Source: Vibrio nitrifigilis
GTDB lineage: Bacteria; Pseudomonadota; Gammaproteobacteria; Enterobacterales; Vibrionaceae
NCBI RefSeq assembly: GCF_015686695.1
Contig: NZ_JADPMR010000001.1
Location: 2,542,001 to 2,606,000 of the forward strand
DNA: 64,000 nt
Reading direction: 5' to 3'
In this document: positions 53,070-62,440 of the stretch, piece after piece
Position numbering within the stretch: the stretch's first letter is position 1
How the letters are laid out: each line of letters starts with the position of its first letter
Program-made: the position numbers and the translations under genes
Notes under the pieces: model-generated
Database searches by the model: none
Seen by the model: the letters and a program-made list of their open reading frames with translations, nothing else
Told to the model about the DNA's origin: nothing

Positions 53070-53614
53070 TTAGGTTTATTGATTTGGGGTTAGCATTATT
53101 GGGTTTTATTTTACTTTTACCCATATTTTTATTTCTATATGTTTTGGGGTTATTTGACACAGGATCTCCTTTATTTTTTCAAGAGCGGGTAGGTAAAAAT
53201 CAAAAGCCATTCATACTGATTAAGTTCCGTACTATGCCTTTGCATACTAAATCTGTAGCTACGCATTTAGTCGGATCTGGTTCGGTCACTAAGATTGGCC
53301 ATATATTACGTCGAACTAAACTTGATGAGCTTCCTCAACTGATCAACGTAATAAAGGGAGACATGAGTTTAGTTGGCCCCCGTCCTTGTTTATATAACCA
53401 GGAAGATGTTATAAAAGAGAGGGAAGAGCGGTGTGTTTTCTCGGTTAGGCCCGGTATTACCGGTTTTGCACAAATAAAATCGATAGACATGTCTAATCCA
53501 AAGTTACTTGCTGAATTGGATAGTAAAATGATAGAAAGTCTGAATGTAAATAAATATTTCTATTATATTTTAAAAACCATTTTTGGAAATGGTCTGGGCG
53601 ATAGGATTAATTAG
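53066..53614 (+). CDS. Small monotopic phosphoglycosyl transferase (PglC/WbaP catalytic domain type)
   Basis: A 182-aa initiating sugar-phosphate transferase with one N-terminal membrane helix (about 5-25), FFQERVGKNQKPFILIKFRTM, the DE dyad in KLDELPQLINVIKGDMSLVGPRP, and RPGITGFAQI. It starts an undecaprenyl-diphosphate glycan, probably with QuiNAc-like phosphate from the WbpM/WbpV route. The minimal size matches the single-domain group (PglC, WcaJ C-terminal half). A WecA-type transferase is also encoded at 61373, so two priming enzymes are present. Confidence 0.92.
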   Translation: MIRFIDLGLALLGFILLLPIFLFLYVLGLFDTGSPLFFQERVGKNQKPFILIKFRTMPLHTKSVATHLVGSGSVTKIGHILRRTKLDELPQLINVIKGDMSLVGPRPCLYNQEDVIKEREERCVFSVRPGITGFAQIKSIDMSNPKLLAELDSKMIESLNVNKYFYYILKTIFGNGLGDRIN

Positions 53615-53619
53615 TTTTC

Positions 53620-55035
53620 ATGGTGATAGTTATGGGGTTAGGTTCTAGAGTAGCTTACATTAATAAGTTTCAAATTTTAATTAACCTGCTTATAATTTTA
53701 TTTGCTTTAATTAATTATAATTATGATTTTGTTTCAAATATAGGTCTTATGCCCTACTTGATAGTTTTGTTGATTTTTTCGTTGTTTTTTTCAAATTATA
53801 AATCAGATATTAATATTACATCTGCGTACTCTTTCTTTATTTTTTCTGTTAGTATCTTTATTCTAGGACGTTTTTTTTCATACGTTTTTAGTCCTGATGA
53901 AAAATTGTACGAAATGTCATTTTTTGTTAAGTATAAATTGAATGACGAAGGAGCCTTAAAATTAACGACATATGTGGTTACAGCTATAGCTTTTTTAGAT
54001 ATTGGTTATCGGTTGGGTAAATTAAAAAATTATAATTTTAGAAAAATTGAAATTGATCATCTATGGATGAAAAAGCTATGTAAATTATGTTTAATTTCTT
54101 CACCAATTATTTTATATGACGTTATATCAAATGTATTTTTGGCATGTGAAAGTGATTATCTATCTACTAAATTGTGGCAGGTAGGGGATTATAGTATCCA
54201 TATTGATAGTTTGATAAAAACTATTTTTTATATTTGTTTTTCTTACTCGGTCACCTTTGGGTATAAAAGAAAAACATTTATAGTAATTTTTATATTTATG
54301 ACTTTTTCATCTTTATACATTGGTGCAAGAGGTCCAATAGCAACTGCTGCACTGTTTTTAATATGGATGCTTTTCGACTGCGGTAAATCAAAAATAAATT
54401 GTAAGAAATTATTTTTCACATCAGTGTTTTTTGTATTTATACTAATTTTCATAATTTTATTTATTAAGTATTTCTCAGCAAGAGCGATTTATAGTGATTC
54501 AACACAAAGTTTATTGACATTAGCATCAGGTTTTTTTTATCAACAAGGCTTATCTTTAATGGTATTTGATTTGTCGATGAAGATAGAACATTATCCAATC
54601 CTAGCATATATTCAATCTTTCATCCCCGGATCTAGTGCTATAATGTCATTATTTCATCCTGTGGAATATTATGAGACTAGTTTTTCTCATGCGCTTGCTC
54701 ATCAATTAAACCCACAATTATTTAACTCGGGTTTTGGTACTGATTGGACACTATTCAGCGATTTTTATGTTTTTGGTGGAATGAATCTTGTTGGTTTTTG
54801 TGTAGTAGCATTAGGTTTTGGAGCTTTGTTTTCAATTTTACAAAACAGCTCTGAAAAATCATCTTTCTGGTACTTACTATTAGTTGCACTGTTTATGAGA
54901 TTAATATTTTTACCTAGGTCAACTTTAACTAGTATTATTCCTTTTTCAATATATTTATATTTATTTGTTATAGTCTTTCCTAAGATATATTATTTTTTTA
55001 AACATAATATTGCGAATATTACTAACACGAAGTAG
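53620..55035 (+). CDS. wzy: Probable O-polysaccharide polymerase Wzy
   Basis: A 471-aa very hydrophobic protein with about 10-12 helices and one large periplasmic loop (about 300-390; EYYETSFSHALAHQLNPQLFNSGFG quoted in part). Short RG motif in YIGARGPIATA and the wzx neighbour support Wzy, which lacks strong sequence signatures. It polymerises repeat units at the periplasmic face. ATG 53632 with GGTGAT before it is an alternative start. It overlaps the open frame of wzx by 26 bp, but not from the chosen wzx start. Confidence 0.78.
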   Translation: MVIVMGLGSRVAYINKFQILINLLIILFALINYNYDFVSNIGLMPYLIVLLIFSLFFSNYKSDINITSAYSFFIFSVSIFILGRFFSYVFSPDEKLYEMSFFVKYKLNDEGALKLTTYVVTAIAFLDIGYRLGKLKNYNFRKIEIDHLWMKKLCKLCLISSPIILYDVISNVFLACESDYLSTKLWQVGDYSIHIDSLIKTIFYICFSYSVTFGYKRKTFIVIFIFMTFSSLYIGARGPIATAALFLIWMLFDCGKSKINCKKLFFTSVFFVFILIFIILFIKYFSARAIYSDSTQSLLTLASGFFYQQGLSLMVFDLSMKIEHYPILAYIQSFIPGSSAIMSLFHPVEYYETSFSHALAHQLNPQLFNSGFGTDWTLFSDFYVFGGMNLVGFCVVALGFGALFSILQNSSEKSSFWYLLLVALFMRLIFLPRSTLTSIIPFSIYLYLFVIVFPKIYYFFKHNIANITNTK

Positions 55036-55042
55036 CTATATA

Positions 55043-56284
55043 ATGAATTTATTAAGAAAAAATATATTTAGCCTGTTAATATTTCAAGGAGGGAACTATA
55101 TAATCCCTCTTATGACTCTTCCTTATTTAACGAGAGTGCTAGATATTAATGGGTTTGGATTGTATTCAACTATTTTTTCTCTTTCTCAATATTTTATAAT
55201 ATTTATTGATTATGGTTTTAACTTATCAGCGACTAAATCTATAGCAAAGGCTAAAGATAACTCATCCATAAACAAGATATTCTGGAAAGTTATCCACACA
55301 AAAATTGTGTTATTTTTAGTTTCTGGTTTCGTGCTGACGTTTTTATGCATTTTAAATATCTTCAGTTTTGAAGTGCTAATACTTCTCATAATGTTTCTTG
55401 GCTCGGTATTCACTCCGCTCTGGTTTTTTCAAGGAATAGAGAACTTATCATCATTCACTAAAGTTATTTTATTGGCAAAGTTTCTTACACTTCCTCTTTA
55501 TTTCTTGTTGGTTCATAATTCTGATGATGTTTGGTTAGCAATTGGTGTTATGTCAAGCGTTAACTTTTTATCTGCAATATTTTCTTTAATTATTATAAAA
55601 AGGAATTATCCATATATTCGTTATGAACATGTAAGTGTTATTGATATTACTTCTCAGCTGAAAAACTCAGCCCCTATATTTTGGGCAACACTTACAATTA
55701 GTCTCTATACGTCGAGTACTACATTAATCATGAGTAGTGTAAGCACTATAGAGCAAGTAAGCTTATTTTCTGCTGGAGATAGAATAAGAGGAGCTATTTT
55801 AGGTGTGTTTCTTGTTTTAGGTAATGCAATTTATCCTAGAGTGAATAAATTATTTTCTCAATCTGAAAAAGAAGCGTTTAATTTAGTTCGTATTGTATTG
55901 AGTATACAAACAGTTCTTTGTGGATTTATGCTGCTATTTTTCTTACTATTTTCCGGGGAATTGGCTAATGTTTTTTATGGAAAAAGTTTTTCTCAAGTAG
56001 GATCTATACTGATTATATTTGTACCTGCTTATTTCTTTATTCTTCAATCTACCGTTTTAGGTAATTATATATTACTACCGCTAGGTCATAATAAAGCATA
56101 TGCGGTGTTACCAACGTTATGCGCAATTATACATATTCCGTTGTGCGCTGCTCTATCTCACTATTTTGGTGCAATTGGTGGAGCTGCGTCTATTACGATA
56201 GTGGAAGCAATTAGCTTTTTATTTCTTGTATTATATATGTACAGGAAGTCGCTATTAAAAAAATGTTTAGTTAATGGTGAGTAA
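55043..56284 (+). CDS. wzx: O-antigen/capsule flippase Wzx
   Basis: A 413-aa MOP-superfamily membrane protein with about 12 helices, starting MNLLRKNIFSLLIFQGGNYIIPLMTLPYLTRVL (quoted as FQGGNYIIPLMTLPYL), the typical Wzx/RfbX N terminus. It moves the lipid-linked repeat unit across the inner membrane. An earlier in-frame start at 55010 would overlap wzy and is less likely. With wzy and the phosphoglycosyl transferase it defines a Wzx/Wzy-dependent pathway. Confidence 0.93.
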   Translation: MNLLRKNIFSLLIFQGGNYIIPLMTLPYLTRVLDINGFGLYSTIFSLSQYFIIFIDYGFNLSATKSIAKAKDNSSINKIFWKVIHTKIVLFLVSGFVLTFLCILNIFSFEVLILLIMFLGSVFTPLWFFQGIENLSSFTKVILLAKFLTLPLYFLLVHNSDDVWLAIGVMSSVNFLSAIFSLIIIKRNYPYIRYEHVSVIDITSQLKNSAPIFWATLTISLYTSSTTLIMSSVSTIEQVSLFSAGDRIRGAILGVFLVLGNAIYPRVNKLFSQSEKEAFNLVRIVLSIQTVLCGFMLLFFLLFSGELANVFYGKSFSQVGSILIIFVPAYFFILQSTVLGNYILLPLGHNKAYAVLPTLCAIIHIPLCAALSHYFGAIGGAASITIVEAISFLFLVLYMYRKSLLKKCLVNGE

Positions 56285-56287
56285 CTC

Positions 56288-57223
56288 ATGTTGTTATCTG
56301 TCATAGTCGCAGCCTACAATGCAGAAAAGTATATTCAAGAATGCATGGAATCCATTCTCACTCAAATAGATACTAATGTTGAAGTAATTGTTATCAATGA
56401 TGGTTCAAAAGACAGTACTTTAGATGTTTTAGAACAAATGAATAGAGAATATTCATTTGTTCTACTTAATCAAGAAAACCGCGGGGTTGCTTATACTCGT
56501 AATCGAGGTCTTAAAGTCGCAAGAGGAGATTATATTACTTTTTTGGACTCTGATGATGTGTGGGAAGATAATTCATATGCCCTTATAAAACAAGCAGCTA
56601 AAAACAATAGTGATTGTTTAGTGTTTAATTATAAAGAGTGGACTCAAAACGATCTAAAGATAAAGATAGCAACGCTACCAAATAATTTGAGTATAGAACA
56701 AAGTAAAATCACGTTGGCTGAACAATCTCTGTGGTATTTATGGCGCATGGTGTTCAAGCGGGAGATATATCAAGGTAGTTTTTTTGAAGAGGGAAGACGG
56801 TTTGAAGATCAGCTTATATTGCCTAAACTTATTAATAGGTGCCAAACTGTTTTAATATCTAACGATTCTTTGGTTAAATATAGATTTAATACTGATAGTA
56901 TTACTAATTCTTTGAACAGTGATGACGTTATAGACAGCTTTTATTGCCTGGATAAGTATGTAGAAGAATACAGACATAAAACAAACAATTTGTATTATTC
57001 TAAAGTCATATCAAATATTTATATTTCACATATTTCAAAATGTGCGAGGGTTTATCATCAAGATAAAAAAATAGCGCTTAAATTTTTTAGAGATGGAAAT
57101 AAGATATTTAGGTTTAAAGTCGCATATTATGCTGGGAACAAAAAAGCATTAGCATATTATATGTTTAGGTATCTTTTATTTTACAGATTAGTTGAATCTG
57201 TAAAAAAGGAAGTAAATTTTTAG
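56288..57223 (+). CDS. GT2 family glycosyltransferase
   Basis: A 311-aa GT-A enzyme with LLSVIVAAYNAEKYIQECMESIL, VINDGSKDSTL and the metal motif FLDSDDVWEDNSY. The EEGRRFEDQL acceptor motif follows. It lies 3 bp after wzx. Donor unknown; the family includes GalNAc, Gal and Glc transferases. Confidence 0.9.
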   Translation: MLLSVIVAAYNAEKYIQECMESILTQIDTNVEVIVINDGSKDSTLDVLEQMNREYSFVLLNQENRGVAYTRNRGLKVARGDYITFLDSDDVWEDNSYALIKQAAKNNSDCLVFNYKEWTQNDLKIKIATLPNNLSIEQSKITLAEQSLWYLWRMVFKREIYQGSFFEEGRRFEDQLILPKLINRCQTVLISNDSLVKYRFNTDSITNSLNSDDVIDSFYCLDKYVEEYRHKTNNLYYSKVISNIYISHISKCARVYHQDKKIALKFFRDGNKIFRFKVAYYAGNKKALAYYMFRYLLFYRLVESVKKEVNF

Positions 57224-57233
57224 GTGTATTAGT

Positions 57234-58349
57234 TTGAAAATATTATATGTTATTACTGGCTTAGATTATGGTGGTGCTGAAACTCAGCTGCTTTATTTAG
57301 CAACGGAAATTAGTAAGAATCATGAATGCTTGATTGTCTCTCTCACCGAGCCTAAAAATATTCATACCAAGTTTGAGGCTGCGGGCATTCCTATTGTTAG
57401 TTTGGGAATGTGCGCCGGAAAACCTAGCATACAAGCGATTTGGCGCTTGAAAAAGGTTATCTCTTCATTTGGTCCAGATGTCGTTCATAGCCATATGATC
57501 CACGCTAACTTGTTATGTCGCATGGTACGTGTATTCCACAAATTTAAATTAATCAACACGGCACATAATGTATATGAAGGTGGGCGGTTTCTAGAATTGT
57601 TGTTTTCTAAAACTGACTTTCTCTGTGATTTGGTTACTCAAGTTAGTCCGGAAGGTTTGAGTCGTTATAGGGAAAAGGGACTCGTGAAACCCCACAAGTC
57701 ACTGTTTGTAAGAAATGCTGTAGAGTTAAACCAGCATTTAGAAAACAAAGCCCAAATCAGAAGTGATGTTCGTCAGGAATTGGGGATCGCTGATGATATT
57801 TTCGTATTTTCTATAGTGGGGCGGTTAGAACCAGTTAAGGACCACTTAAACTTGTTTCAGGCGATAAATAGCATAAAAGAAAAGACATTCATCGTTCTAG
57901 TGATAGGTAAAGGGTACTTGGAGGATGAACTTAAAAAAGCGGTTCAAAAATTTGGTATTGATACTCATGTCAAATTTCTCGGGTTAAGAACCGATGTAGA
58001 TAAGGTCATCTTATCCAGCGATTGCTTCGTTTTAAGTTCTAAATATGAAGGGTTACCTATCGCTATTCTTGAAGCTATGGCTGCCGGTTTACCTATAGTA
58101 TCCACCGAAGTAGGTGCAGTACCTGAGGTGGTTGAAAATAAACGCAATGGAATACTTGTTTCTAAAGAGAATAGTGAACGTCTTGGTCAAGCGCTATCTG
58201 ATATGATGTGTTTTGATGATAAAACTCGTGCTGTGATGGGAGAATGTTCTAAAGAGAGAATAAAAGATCACTTTGCATCGGCAGTGATATCTAATGAGTG
58301 GATGTCGGTTTATCTTTCTGTTTGTACTCATTCTGATCTATTAATTTAA
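57234..58349 (+). CDS. GT4 family glycosyltransferase
   Basis: A 371-aa GT-B enzyme starting (TTG) with MKILYVITGLDYGGAETQLL. The donor-side motif is SSKYEGLPIAILEAMAAGLPIV, followed by TEVGAVPEVV. An AGGTG ribosome binding site lies 9 bases before the TTG. Base composition is less AT-rich than the preceding four genes. Donor unknown. Confidence 0.9.
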   Translation: MKILYVITGLDYGGAETQLLYLATEISKNHECLIVSLTEPKNIHTKFEAAGIPIVSLGMCAGKPSIQAIWRLKKVISSFGPDVVHSHMIHANLLCRMVRVFHKFKLINTAHNVYEGGRFLELLFSKTDFLCDLVTQVSPEGLSRYREKGLVKPHKSLFVRNAVELNQHLENKAQIRSDVRQELGIADDIFVFSIVGRLEPVKDHLNLFQAINSIKEKTFIVLVIGKGYLEDELKKAVQKFGIDTHVKFLGLRTDVDKVILSSDCFVLSSKYEGLPIAILEAMAAGLPIVSTEVGAVPEVVENKRNGILVSKENSERLGQALSDMMCFDDKTRAVMGECSKERIKDHFASAVISNEWMSVYLSVCTHSDLLI

Positions 58350-58361
58350 TAAGAGGCGGTT

Positions 58362-59456
58362 GTGTCTAAGCGATTCACCATAGTTCAAAATTCATTGAAA
58401 ACAGTATACTTGTTTCGTTATTCGTACATTAAAGAGCTAGTGAAGTTAGGGAAAGTAACGGTCGTTGCTCCAATAGATGATGTACATGCAAAGGATGAGT
58501 TGTTATCCCTTGGAGTGAATATTGCTCCTATCCCTCATTTTGAGGTATTAATTGGTAGGCTTATTTGTTACTTTTTAATGAATGTTTTTGTGTTAAAAGA
58601 GCGGTTTTTTGGGGCAGTAATAGTGTGCCACTTTATTGTAACGTTACTGATGTGCTTTTGCTCACTGGTACCTTTCAATAATAAGTTGCTTGTTTCTATT
58701 GAAGGCTTGGGGTCGTTATTTTCTCACCATTCAAAAATCCGCCGCGCTCTTGCTTTTCTATTGAGACAATCTTCTGCCCAAGTAATTTTTTGCAATCATG
58801 ATGAAAGGAATGCGATTGGCAAAGAAAGTGATGTCGTGACCGGTGGGATAGGAGTGGATTTAGAACTCTTTCCAGCTAAAGAGAGTGTTGAGCTGAAAAA
58901 GGATAAATATCATCTCCTTTATGTGGGACGTCTTATCAAAGATAAAGGTGTGTTTGATGCCATTGAAGTTTTACGAAGATTGAAACAAGACAATGTACCA
59001 GTGGTATTAGATTTAGTGGGCGATATTTATCCTAACAACCCAACCTCTCTTTCAGATAGTGATATTAAACAGCTTGAAACTGAGTTTGGCAACGCTATCA
59101 ACTTTGTGGGTTTTACACATAGTGTTCAACGTTGGTACACCGATGACCATATTTTGCTTCTTCCATCAAAACGCGAGGGTTTCCCTGTATGCGTAATGGA
59201 AGCATCTGCTTCGGGAATTCCTGTTGTCGGCTATTCCGTACCAGGAATGAGTGATGCAATTTCCCCTAAAGTGAATGGTTTGCTTGCTGAATATGGGGAT
59301 GTTGATGAGTTAACCGAGTTAACTAAGAGCCTATTATCGTTAGATACCTTAGAGCAATATCGCGTATCCAGCTCTTTATACGCTCATCGTCATTTTTCGC
59401 GACAATGTAAATCAGAAAATATGATAGAGCTGATCAAAAAGCTTTGTAATGAATGA
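58362..59456 (+). CDS. GT4 family glycosyltransferase
   Basis: A 364-aa GT-B enzyme with a GTG start preceded by AAGAGGCGG. It has LLYVGRLIKDKGVFDAIEVL and the signature LPSKREGFPVCVMEASASGIPVV. The N-terminal half has a hydrophobic membrane-associating patch (GRLICYFLMNVFVLKERFFGAVIVCHFI in part), like PglA-type enzymes. Donor unknown. Confidence 0.9.
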   Translation: MSKRFTIVQNSLKTVYLFRYSYIKELVKLGKVTVVAPIDDVHAKDELLSLGVNIAPIPHFEVLIGRLICYFLMNVFVLKERFFGAVIVCHFIVTLLMCFCSLVPFNNKLLVSIEGLGSLFSHHSKIRRALAFLLRQSSAQVIFCNHDERNAIGKESDVVTGGIGVDLELFPAKESVELKKDKYHLLYVGRLIKDKGVFDAIEVLRRLKQDNVPVVLDLVGDIYPNNPTSLSDSDIKQLETEFGNAINFVGFTHSVQRWYTDDHILLLPSKREGFPVCVMEASASGIPVVGYSVPGMSDAISPKVNGLLAEYGDVDELTELTKSLLSLDTLEQYRVSSSLYAHRHFSRQCKSENMIELIKKLCNE

Positions 59457-59479
59457 TGTCTTCTTATTTAGGAACCTAA

Positions 59480-60292
59480 ATGTTAACTATTTTTACGCCA
59501 ACTTATAATCGTGGCTCCTACCTAAGGAAGTGTTACGATAGTTTGAAAAAACAGTCATTCACCGATTTTGAATGGTTGATTATTGATGATGGTTCTACAG
59601 ATGATACCCAAAGTATCATTCAATCTTTTATTGAAGAAGGTAGAGTCAATATCAGATACATATATCAAAATAATTCAGGGAAGCAGGCTGCTTGGAATAA
59701 TGCTGTTCTAAACGCAAAAGGTCAGTATTTTATTGGTGTCGACTCTGATGATGCATTAGTTGATGATTCATTAGCATTGTTTTTTAATCAGTATATACCT
59801 ATATTGGAAGCTAATAATGACTGTGTTGGAATTAGAGCTCTATCAAAGAGTTCTAGCCAAGCAGAATCTTATGATAAAGGTTTTTTGAGCGATGAAAATT
59901 ATGCCATATGTTCATGGTTTGATGAGTTTTCTAGCCGTATTGTTCAAGAGCGAATCGATATTTTAAAAACTGAATTATTAAAAGAATTTTTATATCCTGT
60001 TTCTAAACATATCAAATTTATTCCAGAAGTATGGTTTTATGTTCGTTTATCACAGCAATATAAATTTTTATATGTTAGTGAATGCTTGCGAGTCTTTTAT
60101 GATGACCATAACCAAAATAGATTGAGCCGATCCAGTATTAAAAAAAATGTACATGGTCACTTCATTTCGAGGCTCGCCATGTTACGAGGTATACCTCTTT
60201 ATTGTTATGCAAAAAACCCTATGGCTTTTATAAAAACCTTGGTAAGACTGGTCCAAAGTAAGATATATATACTATTAGAGAAAGATAAATGA
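59480..60292 (+). CDS. GT2 family glycosyltransferase
   Basis: A 270-aa GT-A enzyme with LTIFTPTYNRGSYLRKCYDSL, LIIDDGSTDDTQ and the metal motif GVDSDDAL. The N-terminal block resembles WfaP/WbnJ-like hexosyl transferases only in the general fold. It overlaps the next GT4 gene by 4 bp. Confidence 0.9.
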   Translation: MLTIFTPTYNRGSYLRKCYDSLKKQSFTDFEWLIIDDGSTDDTQSIIQSFIEEGRVNIRYIYQNNSGKQAAWNNAVLNAKGQYFIGVDSDDALVDDSLALFFNQYIPILEANNDCVGIRALSKSSSQAESYDKGFLSDENYAICSWFDEFSSRIVQERIDILKTELLKEFLYPVSKHIKFIPEVWFYVRLSQQYKFLYVSECLRVFYDDHNQNRLSRSSIKKNVHGHFISRLAMLRGIPLYCYAKNPMAFIKTLVRLVQSKIYILLEKDK

Positions 60293-61371
60293 AAAATATT
60301 GTATTTTTTTCTGGTTCAATGAATAACTCTGGTGGCACTGAAAGAGTCGCATCTCTGATAGCAAATGAACTAGACAAGTTAGGATATAATGTTAGTTTTT
60401 TAAGTCTATACAATGGAAATACTCCATTCTTCCCTCTGTCAGACAGCATTGCTATACACTCGTTGTATCCAAATAAGGTGAACTTTAAAAAACACTTTCC
60501 ACAAGTTTGTTTTAAATTAAGACGTTTTATTCTAAAAAATAATACGGATGTTTTAATCAATATAGAATCCATGTTGGCGATTTATTCAATTCCAGCATTA
60601 TTGAAAACAAATGTGAAAAATATATGTTGGGAACATTTTAACTTTAACGTTGATTTAGGTAATAAACTCAGACGTCTTGCGAGACGGTTAGCGGCTCGTT
60701 ATTGCACTCAGGTCATTACGTTAACGGAGCGCGACAAGCAATTGTGGTTAGATCACCTTACTGTTAAAACTCGCATTGATGCAATTCCTAATCCTTCTCC
60801 CTTTGAGCCTATAATGCCGCTAAAAAAAATAAACAATAAAGTGGTGCTTGCTGCGGGAAGATTAACTTCTCAAAAAGGGTTTGATTTACTTATTGATAGT
60901 TGGCAATACGTCATTTTAAAAAGACAAGATTGGACATTACGTATTGTTGGTAGTGGAGAAGACAAAGCATGGCTTCATGATAAAGCAGAAGCTCTGGGCT
61001 TAACGGATTCTATTGAATGGGTCGAGAATGTGACTAATATGGCAGAGCAGTATTCACAAGCTGATATGTACGTAATGAGTTCTCGTTATGAAGGTCTGCC
61101 TATGGTTTTAATCGAAGCATTGTCCTTTGGTTTGCCTATTGTTAGCTTTGACTGTGAGACTGGCCCAAGTGAAATAGTAAACACAGAGTGTGGTTGGTTA
61201 ACTCAAGATGGTGATACGCTTGAGCTTGGAAAATCTATACTATTAGCTCTAGAGCAACTTGAGGATCCTAACACATACAACGCGTATAGCACAGCTGCTA
61301 TAGAGCAGTGCCGCGCTAAATTTTCGTTAACCCCAATTGTAAAAGAGTGGCTCAAAGTTTTAGAGTACTAA
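60289..61371 (+). CDS. GT4 family glycosyltransferase
   Basis: A 360-aa GT-B enzyme with SGSMNNSGGTERVASLIANEL at the start and the donor motif SSRYEGLPMVLIEALSFGLPIVSFDCETGPSEI (quoted as SSRYEGLPMVLIEAL). This is the WbsE/AmsD-like group, including galactosyl and GalNAc transferases. It is the last gene of the Wzx/Wzy set; its stop lies 1 bp from the stop of the convergent wecA-like gene, with no terminator between. Confidence 0.9.
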   Translation: MKNIVFFSGSMNNSGGTERVASLIANELDKLGYNVSFLSLYNGNTPFFPLSDSIAIHSLYPNKVNFKKHFPQVCFKLRRFILKNNTDVLINIESMLAIYSIPALLKTNVKNICWEHFNFNVDLGNKLRRLARRLAARYCTQVITLTERDKQLWLDHLTVKTRIDAIPNPSPFEPIMPLKKINNKVVLAAGRLTSQKGFDLLIDSWQYVILKRQDWTLRIVGSGEDKAWLHDKAEALGLTDSIEWVENVTNMAEQYSQADMYVMSSRYEGLPMVLIEALSFGLPIVSFDCETGPSEIVNTECGWLTQDGDTLELGKSILLALEQLEDPNTYNAYSTAAIEQCRAKFSLTPIVKEWLKVLEY

Positions 61372-61372
61372 A

Positions 61373-62440
61373 TTAGTTTGATTTTTTGAGTCGCAATTTT
61401 CTTATGAACGATGTGATTTGCCAAACATAGGTTACGACCAAAAAGTATATAGCGAAGCAGAGGATAAAACTATAAAACATCCATGCTTCACTCACATCAA
61501 ACATCTCTCCAACAATTCCATATGCAGCAAGTGCTGCAGCTAACAAAGTAATTATTATAACGGTATGTGTTGATGAAAATCCAATTCGTTGGAAAATATG
61601 ATGTAAGTGTTCTCTATCAGGTTTAAATGGGGAATGACCTTTACGCACACGACGAATCATCAATGAAACCATGTCCATTAGAGGAATTGCGATTAACCAA
61701 AGAGCGGTGACTGGTCTCAGTGGTGGGTTTGTACCATTTTGACTTGATAAAAGTAACAGCCAAATTAAACTAAACCCTATTAGCATACTCCCAGCGTCAC
61801 CCATGAATACTTTGCGCTTACGACCAAAGACTCCTAGGTTTAGGAATAAGTATGGAAGAATGATGACAACCATGACTAGACATAAATAGGAGTAGTTGAT
61901 TTGTCCATCATGAAACAACATAAAGCCTAAGCCACCAAAAGCAACTATCGATATTGCGCCTAAAAGGCCATCTATCCCATCAATCATATTAAAAGCATTA
62001 ATTGCTCCAATAACCGCAAATATTGTTACTATATAACCTAAAGGTCCAAGTGTTACTTGTCCTAAGCCTGTCAAATTACCCAAGCCAAGCAACTCTATAT
62101 GAGCATGTATCATCATAATTAAAGACAGAATGGCTTGGATTAGAAACCTTACTTTGTAGCTAATATCATATTTATCATCCAATGCTCCTACCAATACCAG
62201 TAAGACAATACATGAGATGAATATGTATGAGTTGGGGAGTATCGAGCCGTTACTCAGTAAAAAATACACGAGGGTAGAGCATATAGAAATTCCGCCGACC
62301 AGAGGAATATTACCCTTGTGACATTTTCTATCATTTGGCTTATCTACTAGGCCTATTTTTTTTGCAATTTTCCTTAGAACAAATAGTGAACTCAAGGAAA
62401 TGAAAAACAACACAACGAGTTCTAATAGATGAAAGGCCAC
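61373..62440 (-). CDS. wecA: WecA-type undecaprenyl-phosphate GlcNAc-1-phosphate transferase
   Basis: A 355-aa polytopic phosphoglycosyl transferase of the MraY/WecA family with about 10-11 helices. Motifs are VGALDDKYDISYKVR (Asp pair), NAFNMIDGIDGLLG (catalytic Asps), VFMGDAGSMLIGF and DREHLHHIFQRIGF. It primes undecaprenyl phosphate with GlcNAc-1-P (or another HexNAc-1-P), as needed for ABC-exported O-antigens. It is transcribed opposite to the Wzx/Wzy genes, so it has its own promoter in the 62441-63340 gap. Confidence 0.93.
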   Translation of the reverse strand: MAFHLLELVVLFFISLSSLFVLRKIAKKIGLVDKPNDRKCHKGNIPLVGGISICSTLVYFLLSNGSILPNSYIFISCIVLLVLVGALDDKYDISYKVRFLIQAILSLIMMIHAHIELLGLGNLTGLGQVTLGPLGYIVTIFAVIGAINAFNMIDGIDGLLGAISIVAFGGLGFMLFHDGQINYSYLCLVMVVIILPYLFLNLGVFGRKRKVFMGDAGSMLIGFSLIWLLLLSSQNGTNPPLRPVTALWLIAIPLMDMVSLMIRRVRKGHSPFKPDREHLHHIFQRIGFSSTHTVIIITLLAAALAAYGIVGEMFDVSEAWMFYSFILCFAIYFLVVTYVWQITSFIRKLRLKKSN

